Shown here piece by piece: positions 18,901 through 26,415 of a stretch of 51,632 nt of DNA. Below the pieces are notes generated by a model. The model was not told the DNA's origin. It saw nothing but the letters and a program-made list of their open reading frames with translations, and did no database searches. The stretch comes from Rheinheimera riviphila (lineage in GTDB: Bacteria; Pseudomonadota; Gammaproteobacteria; Enterobacterales; Alteromonadaceae). The DNA lies in assembly GCF_004005945.1 (NCBI RefSeq), contig NZ_SACS01000026.1, forward strand, positions 1-51,632, read 5' to 3'. The translations under genes and the position numbers were made by a program. Within the stretch, counting starts at the first letter, position 1, and each line of letters begins with the position of its first letter.

Positions 18901-19305
18901 ACCATTTTGGCGCAAAACTCGTTATTGCATGCTTTTGCGCCGGATCAAGCGGGGCAGATGTGGTTAATCGTGCGCTTGCTCGAAAACGAGACTGCAGACC
19001 AGCCAGCGCAAATAGAATTGACGTTCGCCGACAATGGCAAAGGCATTCCGGCCGCGGATCTGGACAAAGTGTTTGAGCCCTTTTTCACTACCAAACGCGC
19101 CCAGGGCGGCACCGGCCTGGGTTTGCATATTTTATTTAATCTGGTGACTGAAAGGTTGGGAGGGACTGTTTATGTGGAGACTATGCAAAATGGCAGCTCT
19201 CAGCATGACGGCGCTCAGAATGGCAGCTCTCAAAAGGATGGCCTAGCGTCGCAACAAGGCTGTCGTTTTATGCTGGTGTTACCGATGGTCGCGCCCAAAG
19301 TTTAA
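15964..19305 (+). CDS. periplasmic-propeller sensor histidine kinase (Reg_prop / Y_Y_Y / HisKA / HATPase)
   Basis: ATG 15964 is chosen because GGGGAGG lies 6 bases ahead; the frame is open to TTG 15880, and ATG 16018 would give a more compact signal peptide. The roughly 1113 residues begin with a signal segment ending near SAVAAPLPEFG. Repeated beta-propeller blades follow (for example GLWIATNTGLARA, MYVGTSQGLYRL), then a Y_Y_Y domain (YAVWLDGVDKGWSEWS) and one membrane span (LMYLSYLLALFLLINRWY). After a coiled coil comes HisKA with His854 (VAHEVNTP), then HATPase (FADNGKGIP, GGTGLGLHI). It probably senses a periplasmic ligand, often a polysaccharide in this family. No receiver or DNA-binding domain is attached and no response regulator gene is adjacent. 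A small repeat near the end reads NGSSQ twice. Confidence 0.9.
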   Translation: MVLLQRFLRTLYSSCCRHMFTFIKGFSCLLFFSMKSAVAAPLPEFGLPPIKVYLAADYQAHRQNWAVTQTADGLIYVGNEGGLLEFDGLRWRLIPLPNNSQVRALAVDPTSGRVYVGAVNEIGYLTPDAAGLLQYQSLLPQLPPDQRAFSSVWHCHANHRGVFFTTSGRLFRFGPDGLKSWPSQQQFVHSVVIGERFFLRDEGVGLLEQAGDMLQLVPDGAVFAEKRISVMVAWPGQDDLLAVSRTLGFMRYNGQKFSRWPTDIDNELLTKAVYSAWPLMDGRLAVGMLQGGMYILDKNGRNVGQLNRQTGLPDNSMFKLMQDREQGLWIATNTGLARAQFGQTFSRFDLTHGLDGSVYSMLRHQGLMYVGTSQGLYRLSPGPIPKFEVVAGLTGSVWALQQYQDQLLIANDAGVYRLGPTGAELLYKCDIANNFLLLPGSQPLLLVAELNGIALLKPDGQHWQAVGKIAGVDESINGMMRDANGVVWLSSRDKPLLLRLHAPDDHWVQGKIDIRRHEISTNLPDVGINWLADLQGQMRVMYRNSLYQLDEANNQLIPDPRFQQLFIQGDFSIVAVGNTADGQWLLAQQQSNQHLILGQTILQPDGSYRWQALQDTGSRAHSGLYREANGRFWLGTTELYQWDLTVPAASGVPFDLLLRKVLAADGHVLRHASAIGDPVLSLDYQQNKLRFEFAATSYLGQNQYAVWLDGVDKGWSEWSNEAFANYNSLWEGRYVLNVKARNAAGVEVQMDPLAFQIAPPWFRAPLMYLSYLLALFLLINRWYRWRTQRLRQEALALEHMVEKRTEQLSEAKIQVEHTVEELQHTLTSLKSTQRQLVRSEKMAALGQLVAGVAHEVNTPLGVALTGSSFLRESTEALASTLSTGQLRKQDLDNFLGSALESSQLIERNLHRAANLISNFKQVSVDRTSGDRRQFELKSFLVEVEQSLVTLWRQRPLQFTVACPAGIAMDSYPGTLSQVITILAQNSLLHAFAPDQAGQMWLIVRLLENETADQPAQIELTFADNGKGIPAADLDKVFEPFFTTKRAQGGTGLGLHILFNLVTERLGGTVYVETMQNGSSQHDGAQNGSSQKDGLASQQGCRFMLVLPMVAPKV

Positions 19306-19348
19306 CGGCGACACAAAACCGTCAGGGTGCACGCTGTACTGTTTTCAG

Positions 19349-20083
19349 CTATGGCCTGGTTGTATTTGCAGTGTTTGCTGTGTCGGCCTCCGGAGCAAGC
19401 AGCTGCAATAAGCCGGCATCAAACGATTTGCCAGCGGCGAGGTAATCATCAAATCTGGCGAGCACAATGCCTGCAGCAAGTTCATTTTTCTGGCGCCCCA
19501 ACAGCAGCCGATTTTGCTCCAGGTAAAACGCTGTTGTCACAATAAAATCCACTCGCCTGGCAAACAGCATGCGTTCGATACTGAGTTCATCATTTAACTT
19601 AATCCGCTGAATTTGTTTGGAATTAAAACCAAGGGATTGCAGCAGGTCACAATGGGCCGTTTGATCGGCACAGCCAATCAGAATGTTCTCTATTTGCAGC
19701 AACTGTGGCAGTGGCAATTGTTGCCATGGGTGTTCACGTAAGCTGTACAAAGCAACTTCCACCGCGCTGTCACGATATAACCAATGATATTGCTGCTCCC
19801 GGGCTGGCGTTCGCAGCAATTGAAATATCAACGCATCTGATCGTTTGAGCTGCTCGATTGCCTTTGGCCAGGACACATAATGCAGCCGATAGTTGAATCC
19901 GGGCTTGCCAGCCAAATACTGTTTCAGCCTTTGCACTGCAGGTGTTTCAACACCGCTGGTGGTCGGCGCTTCGATGATATCAATGTAAATATGCGCAACC
20001 GGTGGCTGAATGTCCTTGGTCTGCGCAGCAAGATTGCCGTGAGCAAGGAGCACAACCCACAGCAACAGCAATCTCCTTCGCAT
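19349..20083 (-). CDS. periplasmic solute-binding (SBP_bac_3-like) protein
   Basis: 244 residues with a clear signal peptide (MRRRLLLLWVVLLAHGNLAAQ) and GGAGG five bases before ATG. The body resembles small extracellular solute-binding family 3 proteins: an early strand-helix block (HIYIDIIEAP) and a late RRVDFIVTTAFYLEQN block typical of the second lobe. Such stand-alone binding proteins are common in Rheinheimera and Shewanella relatives, where they may serve as sensor partners and not transport parts. No permease is near. It converges on the propeller kinase, with 43 bases between them. The substrate is unknown. Confidence 0.7.
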   Translation of the reverse strand: MRRRLLLLWVVLLAHGNLAAQTKDIQPPVAHIYIDIIEAPTTSGVETPAVQRLKQYLAGKPGFNYRLHYVSWPKAIEQLKRSDALIFQLLRTPAREQQYHWLYRDSAVEVALYSLREHPWQQLPLPQLLQIENILIGCADQTAHCDLLQSLGFNSKQIQRIKLNDELSIERMLFARRVDFIVTTAFYLEQNRLLLGRQKNELAAGIVLARFDDYLAAGKSFDAGLLQLLAPEADTANTANTTRP

Positions 20084-20366
20084 AACGCCTCCGGCTCACT
20101 ATCTCTCTCACAACCATAAGAGATCAAAGCCTGTTTGTCATGGTCGAGCGGAAAATGCTCTTGGGATCAGGGGATGTCTATCAGACCGGCCAATGTTGAA
20201 TTGCCGGTAGCTCCGCTCAGCGAAGCATTGGTGGCTTGCTTTTTGCCTTTTCTGTTCTTGCATGTAAATCAAACGGTTGTAGAGGTGCTAAAGAGAAAAC
20301 TGCCGCTGCAGGTACAAAACTAGGTCTCACCAGAGATATGAGCCAAAGAGGTACATTCTGGCTACC

Positions 20367-21499
20367 TCAAAAGGTTTTTAACCGATATTGCTGCAATCTA
20401 CTTTGCGGTTTATCCGGCAAGGTCATTTCTATCAACCCCAAGGCCAGCGCTGGTTGTAAATAGCGGGCGCTAAAGGATTTCCGATCTTTCAGTTGCAATA
20501 ATTGCTGCAGTTGCTCCCGGCCTTGTGGCCCTTGTTTGAGCAGTGCAACCAGCTGGGCGACTTGGGGGCTGACATGGGGGCTGACTTGGGGGGTAACTTG
20601 AGTGCCGACATCGTTTTGCTGCAGGGTACTGAGGATAATCGACAGCATAAACTCGACAAAAGCAGCGGCATCAGTCTTGAGTGTGCTTTGGTTAATCGCT
20701 TGATAATACTCGCTTTGGCTCGCGTGAGTCATACTTTCCACCCGCAGTTGTGCCAGCAGTGGCAACCAACGGCTTAAGATGAGCGTTTGCCATAAACGGC
20801 CCATCCGGCCATTGCCGTCACTGAACGGGTGAATAAACTCAAATTCATAATGAAAGATGCAACTGGCAATCAGCGGATGCTGTTCAGTACTGTGAAGCCA
20901 ACCTAATAAAGCGGCCATCAGTTGTGGCACTCTGCTGGCAGGTGGTGCCATATGCACAACTTTACTGCCATTCATCACCCCTACATTGCCGTGCCGATAG
21001 TGACCAGCGTCCTCGGCCAACCCCGTCATTAGCAGTTGATGTGCAGCCAGTAAATGGAGCTCATGATCAGGCTGCCAGCGGTCGAATTGCGCGTAGGCTT
21101 GTAGCGCATTGCGCCGTTGCGTGCTTCCTGAATTTCTTTCGGTGGTGCAATCACCCTTTTACCTTCGAGAATGGCGGTAATTTGTGCTTCGCTCAGTGTA
21201 TTTCCTTCAATGGCCAGTGAACCTTGCACAGTGCGGATCTGGTTGATCCGGCGCAGCTTTAACTGACGCTTTTCGTCTTGCACCGATAAACGGTCCAGTT
21301 GCAGATTAATCTCTGCAATCAGCCGGATAATGATTGGTGTGATGCTATACCCAAAATCATTGAAGATTCGGGTAGGCGACGAGAGAGCGAAGCCCCAGGA
21401 GCATAGTAGTCCTATGTGACTGGGGTGAGTGAGCGAAGGCAACAACCCCGAATCTTCAAGGATGACGGGTATAAACGGCGGAGTGTAGGGAGTGGCCAT
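20367..21499 (-). pseudogene. Fic family protein (AMPylase), frameshifted and cut at its 5' end
   Basis: Two frames together make one Fic protein. The upstream frame has the inhibitory helix motif SLAIEGNTLS and ends in EARNG. The downstream frame holds RNALQAYAQFDRW, then the catalytic motif HPFSDGNGRMGR and a C-terminal winged-helix-like end. The shift lies at 21106-21121: on the minus strand CGCAACGG is followed by CGCAATGC, an imperfect 8-bp tandem duplication that moves the frame. In addition, the normal N-terminus before ITPIIIRLIAEIN is replaced by a 128-bp palindromic repeat (21346-21473), through which the frame happens to stay open. Fic proteins AMPylate target proteins; the inhibitory motif ahead of the Fic core marks class II. 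The intact motif shows recent decay. Confidence 0.85.
21346..21473. repeat. 128-bp palindromic repeat, copy 2
   Basis: It is bounded by TATACCC and GGGTATA, the inverse of copy 1 over its length. It sits exactly where the start region of the Fic gene should be; Fic homology begins two codons inside its border. Confidence 0.85.
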
Positions 21500-21705
21500 A
21501 ACATTCTGCGCGAAGCTTTACTGCATTGCAGCTTATCCCATTCTGGTCGTCATTTTTAAAAATTCTAAAATTGCGGATTTAATATCAAATTTAATCCAAT
21601 TTAATAAATAGAACGACAGGTCTATAGTAACACCATCGACAGAACGATGACTGTCGAAAAAACCAGAGCAGTCATTCTGAACTTAACAAATTGAAGGTGA
21701 ATATT

Positions 21706-22149
21706 ATGAGCAAGTCATTGATCAAAAACGTATTAACAACTGAAGCTGGTTTTGGCGCATTAGCACTGCGGGTGCCGGTGGGGATTATTTTCGCGGCGCA
21801 CGGTGCGCAGAAATTATTTGGCTGGTTTGGTGGATATGGCCTGGAAGGTACCGGTGGTTGGATGGAAAGTATCGGTCTGGCACCGGGTGTGTTGATGGCG
21901 CTGTTAGCAGGTTCAGCCGAGTTTTTTGGTGGTCTGGCGTTAGTGCTTGGTTTGTTAACCCGTCCGGCGGCGTTTGCCCTGTCAATTGCGATGCTGGTGG
22001 CGATTTTCAGCGTGCATTTTGCCAACGGCCTGTTTATGAGCAACAACGGTTATGAGTTTGGTCTGGCGTTACTCGCGGCGAGCGTGTCGTTGCTGTTCAG
22101 CGGTGCCGGTAAAGCTTCGGTCGATGCGCTGATTGTCAAGAAACTGTAA
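21706..22149 (+). CDS. DoxX family membrane protein
   Basis: ATG 21706 is preceded by GAAGGTGA; 147 residues. It has four membrane segments and the family's opening (LRVPVGIIFAAHGAQKLFGWFGGYGLEGTGGWM), then EFFGGLALVLGLLTRPAA. DoxX/YphA-type proteins are small inner-membrane proteins tied to redox and thiol stress, but the biochemical role is not settled. The next genes on the same strand are pirin, TauE/SafE and LysR. A TATAGT box at 21623-21628 may be its promoter. Eighty-six bases of an 8-bp tandem repeat start three bases after its stop. Confidence 0.9.
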   Translation: MSKSLIKNVLTTEAGFGALALRVPVGIIFAAHGAQKLFGWFGGYGLEGTGGWMESIGLAPGVLMALLAGSAEFFGGLALVLGLLTRPAAFALSIAMLVAIFSVHFANGLFMSNNGYEFGLALLAASVSLLFSGAGKASVDALIVKKL

Positions 22150-22151
22150 CT

Positions 22152-22237
22152 CAATTTAACAATTTAACAATTTAACAATTTAACAATTTAACAATTTAAC
22201 AATTTAACAATTTAACAATTTAACAATTTAACAATTT
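22152..22237. repeat. 8-bp tandem repeat, unit CAATTTAA, ten full copies
   Basis: CAATTTAA is repeated without any mismatch from 22152 to 22231, with a partial eleventh copy. It lies between the doxX stop and palindromic repeat copy 3. Perfect identity suggests recent slippage expansion, so copy number may vary between strains. Confidence 0.95.
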
Positions 22238-22361
22238 TACCCAAAATCATTGAAGATTCGGGTAGGCAACGAGCGAGTGAGGCCCCAGGAGCATAGCTGT
22301 CTATGTGACTGGGGCGAGCGAGCGAAGGCAACAACCCCGTATCTTCAAGGATGAAGGGTAA
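22237..22361. repeat. 125-bp palindromic repeat, copy 3
   Basis: It runs from TTACCC to GGGTAA, in the same orientation as copy 2, only 760 bp away, and close to it in sequence. It ends 37 bases ahead of the pirin start. Confidence 0.85.
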
Positions 22362-22398
22362 TCAATGCCCGGCGCTAGGCCGGGCTGAGGAAAATAAG

Positions 22399-23097
22399 AT
22401 GTTTGAAGTGATCCGATCGAATGAACGTGGTGGTGCCCATTTTGGCTGGTTAAAAAGCAAACACACTTTTTCCTTTGGCGACTATTACAATCCAAAACAA
22501 ATGGGCTTTTCCGCACTGCGGGTGATTAACGACGACCAGGTTGCGGCCGGTGCCGGTTTTCATACCCATAGCCATAAAAATATGGAAATTATTAGTTATG
22601 TGCTGTCGGGTAAGATTGCCCACAAAGATTCAGCCGGCAATGAAGAAGTGTTGCCAGCAGGCGAGTTTCAGTTGATGAGCGCCGGTAAAGGCATTTCGCA
22701 CAGCGAATTTAATGCCAGCCAGACCGATGATCTGAAGTTTTTACAAATCTGGATCCAGCCGAACCAATTTGACGGTGCGCCTGGTTATCAGCAAAAAGAC
22801 TTTGGCGAAGCAGTCGGTTTAACCGAAGTCATTACCGCAGATGGCCGCAACGGCACGCTGCAAATGAAGCAGGATGCCAGTTTGTCGCAGTTGATTTTGT
22901 TGCCAGAGCAGTTAATTAGCCTGCCAGTTACCACAAATCGCGCTTATTATCTGCATCTGATCCATGGCGAGCTGACGCTGCAGGGGCAAACGCTGCAGGC
23001 TGGTGATGGCATCAAATTGGCAGCGCTGGCAGAATTAACGGCTGCGGCTGGTGCCGAGCATGTCAAAGCGCTTTGGTTTGATTTGCCTGGAGTTTGA
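22399..23097 (+). CDS. pirin family protein (YhhW-type bicupin, quercetinase-like)
   Basis: ATG 22399 with GAGG nine bases ahead; 232 residues. An in-frame ATG at 22351 lies inside the palindromic repeat and is unlikely to be used. The N-terminal cupin carries the metal ligands in GFHTHSHKNMEII and ISHSEFN, and the C-terminal cupin is degenerate as usual. Bacterial pirins of this type oxidise flavonols such as quercetin in vitro, and some act as redox-linked regulators. Pirin next to DoxX and LysR suggests an oxidative or xenobiotic stress group, by inference. Confidence 0.93.
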   Translation: MFEVIRSNERGGAHFGWLKSKHTFSFGDYYNPKQMGFSALRVINDDQVAAGAGFHTHSHKNMEIISYVLSGKIAHKDSAGNEEVLPAGEFQLMSAGKGISHSEFNASQTDDLKFLQIWIQPNQFDGAPGYQQKDFGEAVGLTEVITADGRNGTLQMKQDASLSQLILLPEQLISLPVTTNRAYYLHLIHGELTLQGQTLQAGDGIKLAALAELTAAAGAEHVKALWFDLPGV

Positions 23098-23192
23098 TCT
23101 GCCAACTGTTTGATTTGCGCGGGTTTTGATTTTCTGAAATTTAAAGCAAAATTGCGTCAATAGAAGTTTCAAGTGCGGTAAAAGGGAACACA

Positions 23193-23927
23193 ATGAGTCT
23201 GGAAATGTGGTTGATGTTAAGCCTGGTGGTGGTGCTCAGTGGCATTTCCAAAGCGGCTTTTGCCGGAGGTCTGGGTTTATTGGCGATGCCACTGATGTTG
23301 ATGGTGTTTGACCCGCATACCGCACTTGGCGTGTTGTTACCGATTTTACTGATGCTGGATGGCTTTACCCTGCGAAAATATTGGCAGCGCTGGTCGCTGC
23401 CTATTTTATTGCAATTGCTGCCAGCCGCTATTGTCGGCATTGTGGTGGCCGCTTTATTGTTAGGTTCGCTTTCAACCCACCAATTGCAGTGGCTGATTGG
23501 CGTCGGTTCGGTGTTGTTTGCTTTGCGGTATTTTTTATTGCGCCGGCAAGCAATGCCCTGGCTGGCAAGCCGCGCCGCTGGGGTGGTGATGGGGTTGTTA
23601 AGTGGTATCAGTTCCACTTTGTTACATGCCGGTGGCCCGCCGCTGGCGATGCATTTATTAGCCCGCAAGTTGCCCGCAACCGAATATATCGCCACTTCCG
23701 CAGTGTTTTTTGCGGTATTAAATCTGGTGAAAGTACCGGCTTTTGTCTGGCAACAGCAACTCACGCTTGAGCTATTGTGGTTGGCGCTGCCATTTTTACC
23801 GCTTTGTTATTTATCAATTAAATTGGGTTATTGGCTGAAGCAAAAAGTCAGTGATCAGCATTTTTTACCGGCGGTGCATGGGTTGTTGCTATTAGCGGGT
23901 GGCAAGCTGATTTGGCAAGCGATTTAG
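23193..23927 (+). CDS. TauE/SafE family sulfite/sulfonate exporter-like membrane protein
   Basis: 244 residues, hydrophobic throughout with about seven to eight membrane segments. The two typical half-repeats are visible: GISKAAFAGGLGLLAMPLM near the start, and GLLSGISSTLLHAGGPPLAMHLL in the second half. The family exports small sulfur-containing or other organic anions; the substrate is unknown here. It is followed by a LysR-type regulator on the same strand 30 bases later, which may control it. Confidence 0.92.
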   Translation: MSLEMWLMLSLVVVLSGISKAAFAGGLGLLAMPLMLMVFDPHTALGVLLPILLMLDGFTLRKYWQRWSLPILLQLLPAAIVGIVVAALLLGSLSTHQLQWLIGVGSVLFALRYFLLRRQAMPWLASRAAGVVMGLLSGISSTLLHAGGPPLAMHLLARKLPATEYIATSAVFFAVLNLVKVPAFVWQQQLTLELLWLALPFLPLCYLSIKLGYWLKQKVSDQHFLPAVHGLLLLAGGKLIWQAI

Positions 23928-23957
23928 GCGTTACCCCACAAGTTTAAGGAGTACAGC

Positions 23958-24833
23958 ATGGCACGTTCTACCATCGAACAATGGCGGATGTTTAAAGCCG
24001 TTGCCGAGCAAGGCGGTTTTCAGCAAGCGGCTGATGTGATTTATAAAAGTCAGTCCAGCATTCACCATGCGGTGCATAAAATGGAAGAGTTGCTGGGCGT
24101 GACTTTGTTCCAGGTCGAAGGTCGCAAAACCATGCTGACTGCCGCTGGCGAGCAATTACTACGCCGGGTCAATTATTTGTTGGCTGAAGCCGAACGGATG
24201 GAAAATGTGGCGCTGAACTTAAAATCCGGTGTCGAATCCAGTCTCAACATCGCAGTGGATGAAGCTTTCCCACGCGACAAATTGTTTCAGGTGCTGGCGG
24301 CGGTGTCGGCTGAGTATCCGCTGATTCGGATTGAGCTGTTGGAAACTATTCTCACCGGCGCCAACGAATTGCTGCGCCAGGGCAAAGCCGATATTGCGCT
24401 ATCGCCTTTTACGCTGCCGGATAATTTATCGGAAGATATTTGTCAGGTGGAATTTATTGCGGTGGCCGGGCGCGAACATCCGCTGAATTTACCGCCGCGT
24501 GAACTGACGCTGGAAGAACTGAAAACCTGTCGGCAGATTGTGATCCGTGACTCGGCGCTGGAGCAGAAAAAAGACGTTGGTTGGCTGGGTTCAGACCAGC
24601 GCTGGACCGTCAGCCATGTCGGCACTTCCATTGAATTGCTGCGCAAAAATCTCGGTTTTGCCTGGTTGCCGCTGAATGCAGTGCAGCCATTTCTGGATGA
24701 TGGCACATTAATACCGCTGCTATTACCACGTGGCGCCAAACGTTCTGCCACTTTTTATCTGAATTTTAATGATGCCGACACCTTAGGTCCGGTGGCTCGA
24801 AGTTTTATTGGCCACTTACGGTTTTTAACTTAA
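23958..24833 (+). CDS. LysR family transcriptional regulator
   Basis: 291 residues with AAGGAG ahead of ATG. The N-terminal winged helix-turn-helix is clear (TIEQWRMFKAVAEQGGFQQAADVIYKSQSS, then HHAVHKMEELLGVTLF), followed by the two-lobed effector-binding domain (about 90-290). The cluster of doxX, pirin and the TauE/SafE exporter upstream is the most likely target. No divergent gene is present, which is less usual for this family. Confidence 0.93.
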   Translation: MARSTIEQWRMFKAVAEQGGFQQAADVIYKSQSSIHHAVHKMEELLGVTLFQVEGRKTMLTAAGEQLLRRVNYLLAEAERMENVALNLKSGVESSLNIAVDEAFPRDKLFQVLAAVSAEYPLIRIELLETILTGANELLRQGKADIALSPFTLPDNLSEDICQVEFIAVAGREHPLNLPPRELTLEELKTCRQIVIRDSALEQKKDVGWLGSDQRWTVSHVGTSIELLRKNLGFAWLPLNAVQPFLDDGTLIPLLLPRGAKRSATFYLNFNDADTLGPVARSFIGHLRFLT

Positions 24834-24941
24834 TTGGCAGTACTGGATCCTGTATTTTGAGATTGTTTGGGACTATAACCAGTTTATGCAACAAGCCCGA
24901 CTGTCATCCAGGCACTTGGGCGTGATGTTTTGGAGCAAACG

Positions 24942-25511
24942 ATGACCGATTTAAAACAGGCGGTGGCCACTCAGCTGGCCAATATTGAACAACGGACCGG
25001 TAAATCTTTATCGGAATTAACCCAGATCATCAACAATTCGGGTCTGAGCAAACATGGCGAGCTGGTCACCATGCTCAAAACCAGCTTAGGCATGGGCCAT
25101 GGTGATGCCAATACGCTGGTGCATTCGGTGCGCCAAACCGATGGTCAGTCAGCCGCCGAAGGACTCAGTGATGTTGAAGTGCTGGATGGATTGTACATCG
25201 GCGCCAAAGCAGTACTAAGGCCGATCCATGACGCATTACTGCTGGAAATTCAAAAGCTTGGTGAGTTCGAAGCCGCCCCGAAAAAAACTTATGTCAGTTA
25301 CCGGCGCAATAAACAATTTGTGATGATTGGCCCTGCCACCAATAGCCAACTTGAAGTCGGGCTCAATATTAAACAACTGCCGGAAGATCCCAGGCTGAAA
25401 GCCTTACCCGCCGGGCAAATGTGTAATTTTAAAGTCAGATTATCTGACGTCAGCGAAGTAGATGCACAATTGCTGGGGTGGATCAAAGCGGCTTTTTTAG
25501 CGGCAGGCTGA
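24942..25511 (+). CDS. DUF4287/DUF5655-type protein of unknown function
   Basis: ATG 24942 lies six bases after GGAG; 189 residues. The N-terminal part (LANIEQRTGKSLSELTQIINNSG, then KHGELVTMLKTSLGMGHGDANTL) matches the DUF4287 pattern. The C-terminal part (KKTYVSYRRNKQFVMIGPATNSQLEVGLN) matches DUF5655, a small domain predicted to bind a ligand or nucleic acid. No signal peptide or membrane segment is visible, so it is cytoplasmic. Function is not known. Confidence 0.8.
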   Translation: MTDLKQAVATQLANIEQRTGKSLSELTQIINNSGLSKHGELVTMLKTSLGMGHGDANTLVHSVRQTDGQSAAEGLSDVEVLDGLYIGAKAVLRPIHDALLLEIQKLGEFEAAPKKTYVSYRRNKQFVMIGPATNSQLEVGLNIKQLPEDPRLKALPAGQMCNFKVRLSDVSEVDAQLLGWIKAAFLAAG

Positions 25512-25569
25512 GCCGGGAGCAGCGTTCAGCACTGATCCCGTTAGTCTTAACCTTGCAATTGATTTGGAA

Positions 25570-26247
25570 TTACATCCAGCGATCTTTACGACGACGGCTT
25601 GGCATAATCACCGGCAAAATTAAGCCCAGTAATAAACCAGCGGCCAGAATGCCGCCGCCAATCACCATTTTATTTTGCGCCAGCGGTGGGTTTTGCTCGG
25701 CCAGTTGTTTGGTCAGCGCCACTGTGGTTTGTTTGGCCAGTTCTGCTTCAGCAATGGCCGCGTCACGCGCGGTTTCAGCAGTTGTCACGGCAGCTTGCAA
25801 GGTGCTGCGCTCTTGTTCGAACGCGGCGGCAATCATTTCCTGCTGACTGAGTTGCTGTTTTAAACTTTCCAGGCTGGATTTTGGGCTCGCGGTATAAGTG
25901 ATGTATTCGCCGCTGAGCCAGCCTTCATTGCCAGCGTTGTCGCGAATTTTGATAAAACCATTGGCCGGATTCTGGCCGATATAAGTAACATTTTCGCCAG
26001 CGCCTACCGTCGCAATGCTGCGGTATTCATTACCAGGACCAGAGCGCACTGGCGTGCTTAAGGTATCAATTATAAAGGCTGGTTTTTCATTGCTGGTAGG
26101 TTTTTCAACCGCTGGGGTTTCAACTGTGGCAACCGGCGTTTGAGCAGGAACTTGCTGGGCATGGACCATGGCGCTGCTGGCAGCGACGGTGAAAAAAACA
26201 GTGCTATACACAGCGCGGGAAAAAGCAGAGCGGAACAAATCAGACAT
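25570..26247 (-). CDS. TIGR04211-type SH3 domain membrane protein (YgiM-like)
   Basis: 225 residues: a signal peptide ending near MVHAQQ, a proline/threonine stretch, and a bacterial SH3 domain (about 58-118, RSGPGNEYRSIATVGAGENV, then GWLSGEYI). A coiled coil (about 122-185), one C-terminal membrane span (VIGGGILAAGLLLGLILPVIMP) and a basic tail follow. This is the YgiM architecture. In E. coli ygiM also lies near ygiF and glnE, so the neighbourhood is conserved. Its role is unknown; it is probably envelope related. It is transcribed away from the CYTH gene. Confidence 0.88.
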   Translation of the reverse strand: MSDLFRSAFSRAVYSTVFFTVAASSAMVHAQQVPAQTPVATVETPAVEKPTSNEKPAFIIDTLSTPVRSGPGNEYRSIATVGAGENVTYIGQNPANGFIKIRDNAGNEGWLSGEYITYTASPKSSLESLKQQLSQQEMIAAAFEQERSTLQAAVTTAETARDAAIAEAELAKQTTVALTKQLAEQNPPLAQNKMVIGGGILAAGLLLGLILPVIMPSRRRKDRWM

Positions 26248-26415
26248 ATCAGGTTCTCATCCAACCGGAACAGGCGAGTAATGCTTTGGATCATAGGGAG
26301 TTGTTAACCGGTTGACAAGCAAAAACACTTGCTGCGTGCCATTGGATGTCCTATGTTGCGCTCTTTAGCTATGATCAACGGCATCGCATCTGCGCAGCAC
26401 AGGGGCAATTTTCGC

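Noticed and set aside
20135-20463. Short forward frames between the solute-binding protein and the Fic remnant
   Set aside because: There is no start signal; the second overlaps the Fic coding end in antisense.
22152-22237. CRISPR-like array
   Set aside because: The repeat unit is 8 bp without spacers, so it is a simple tandem repeat.
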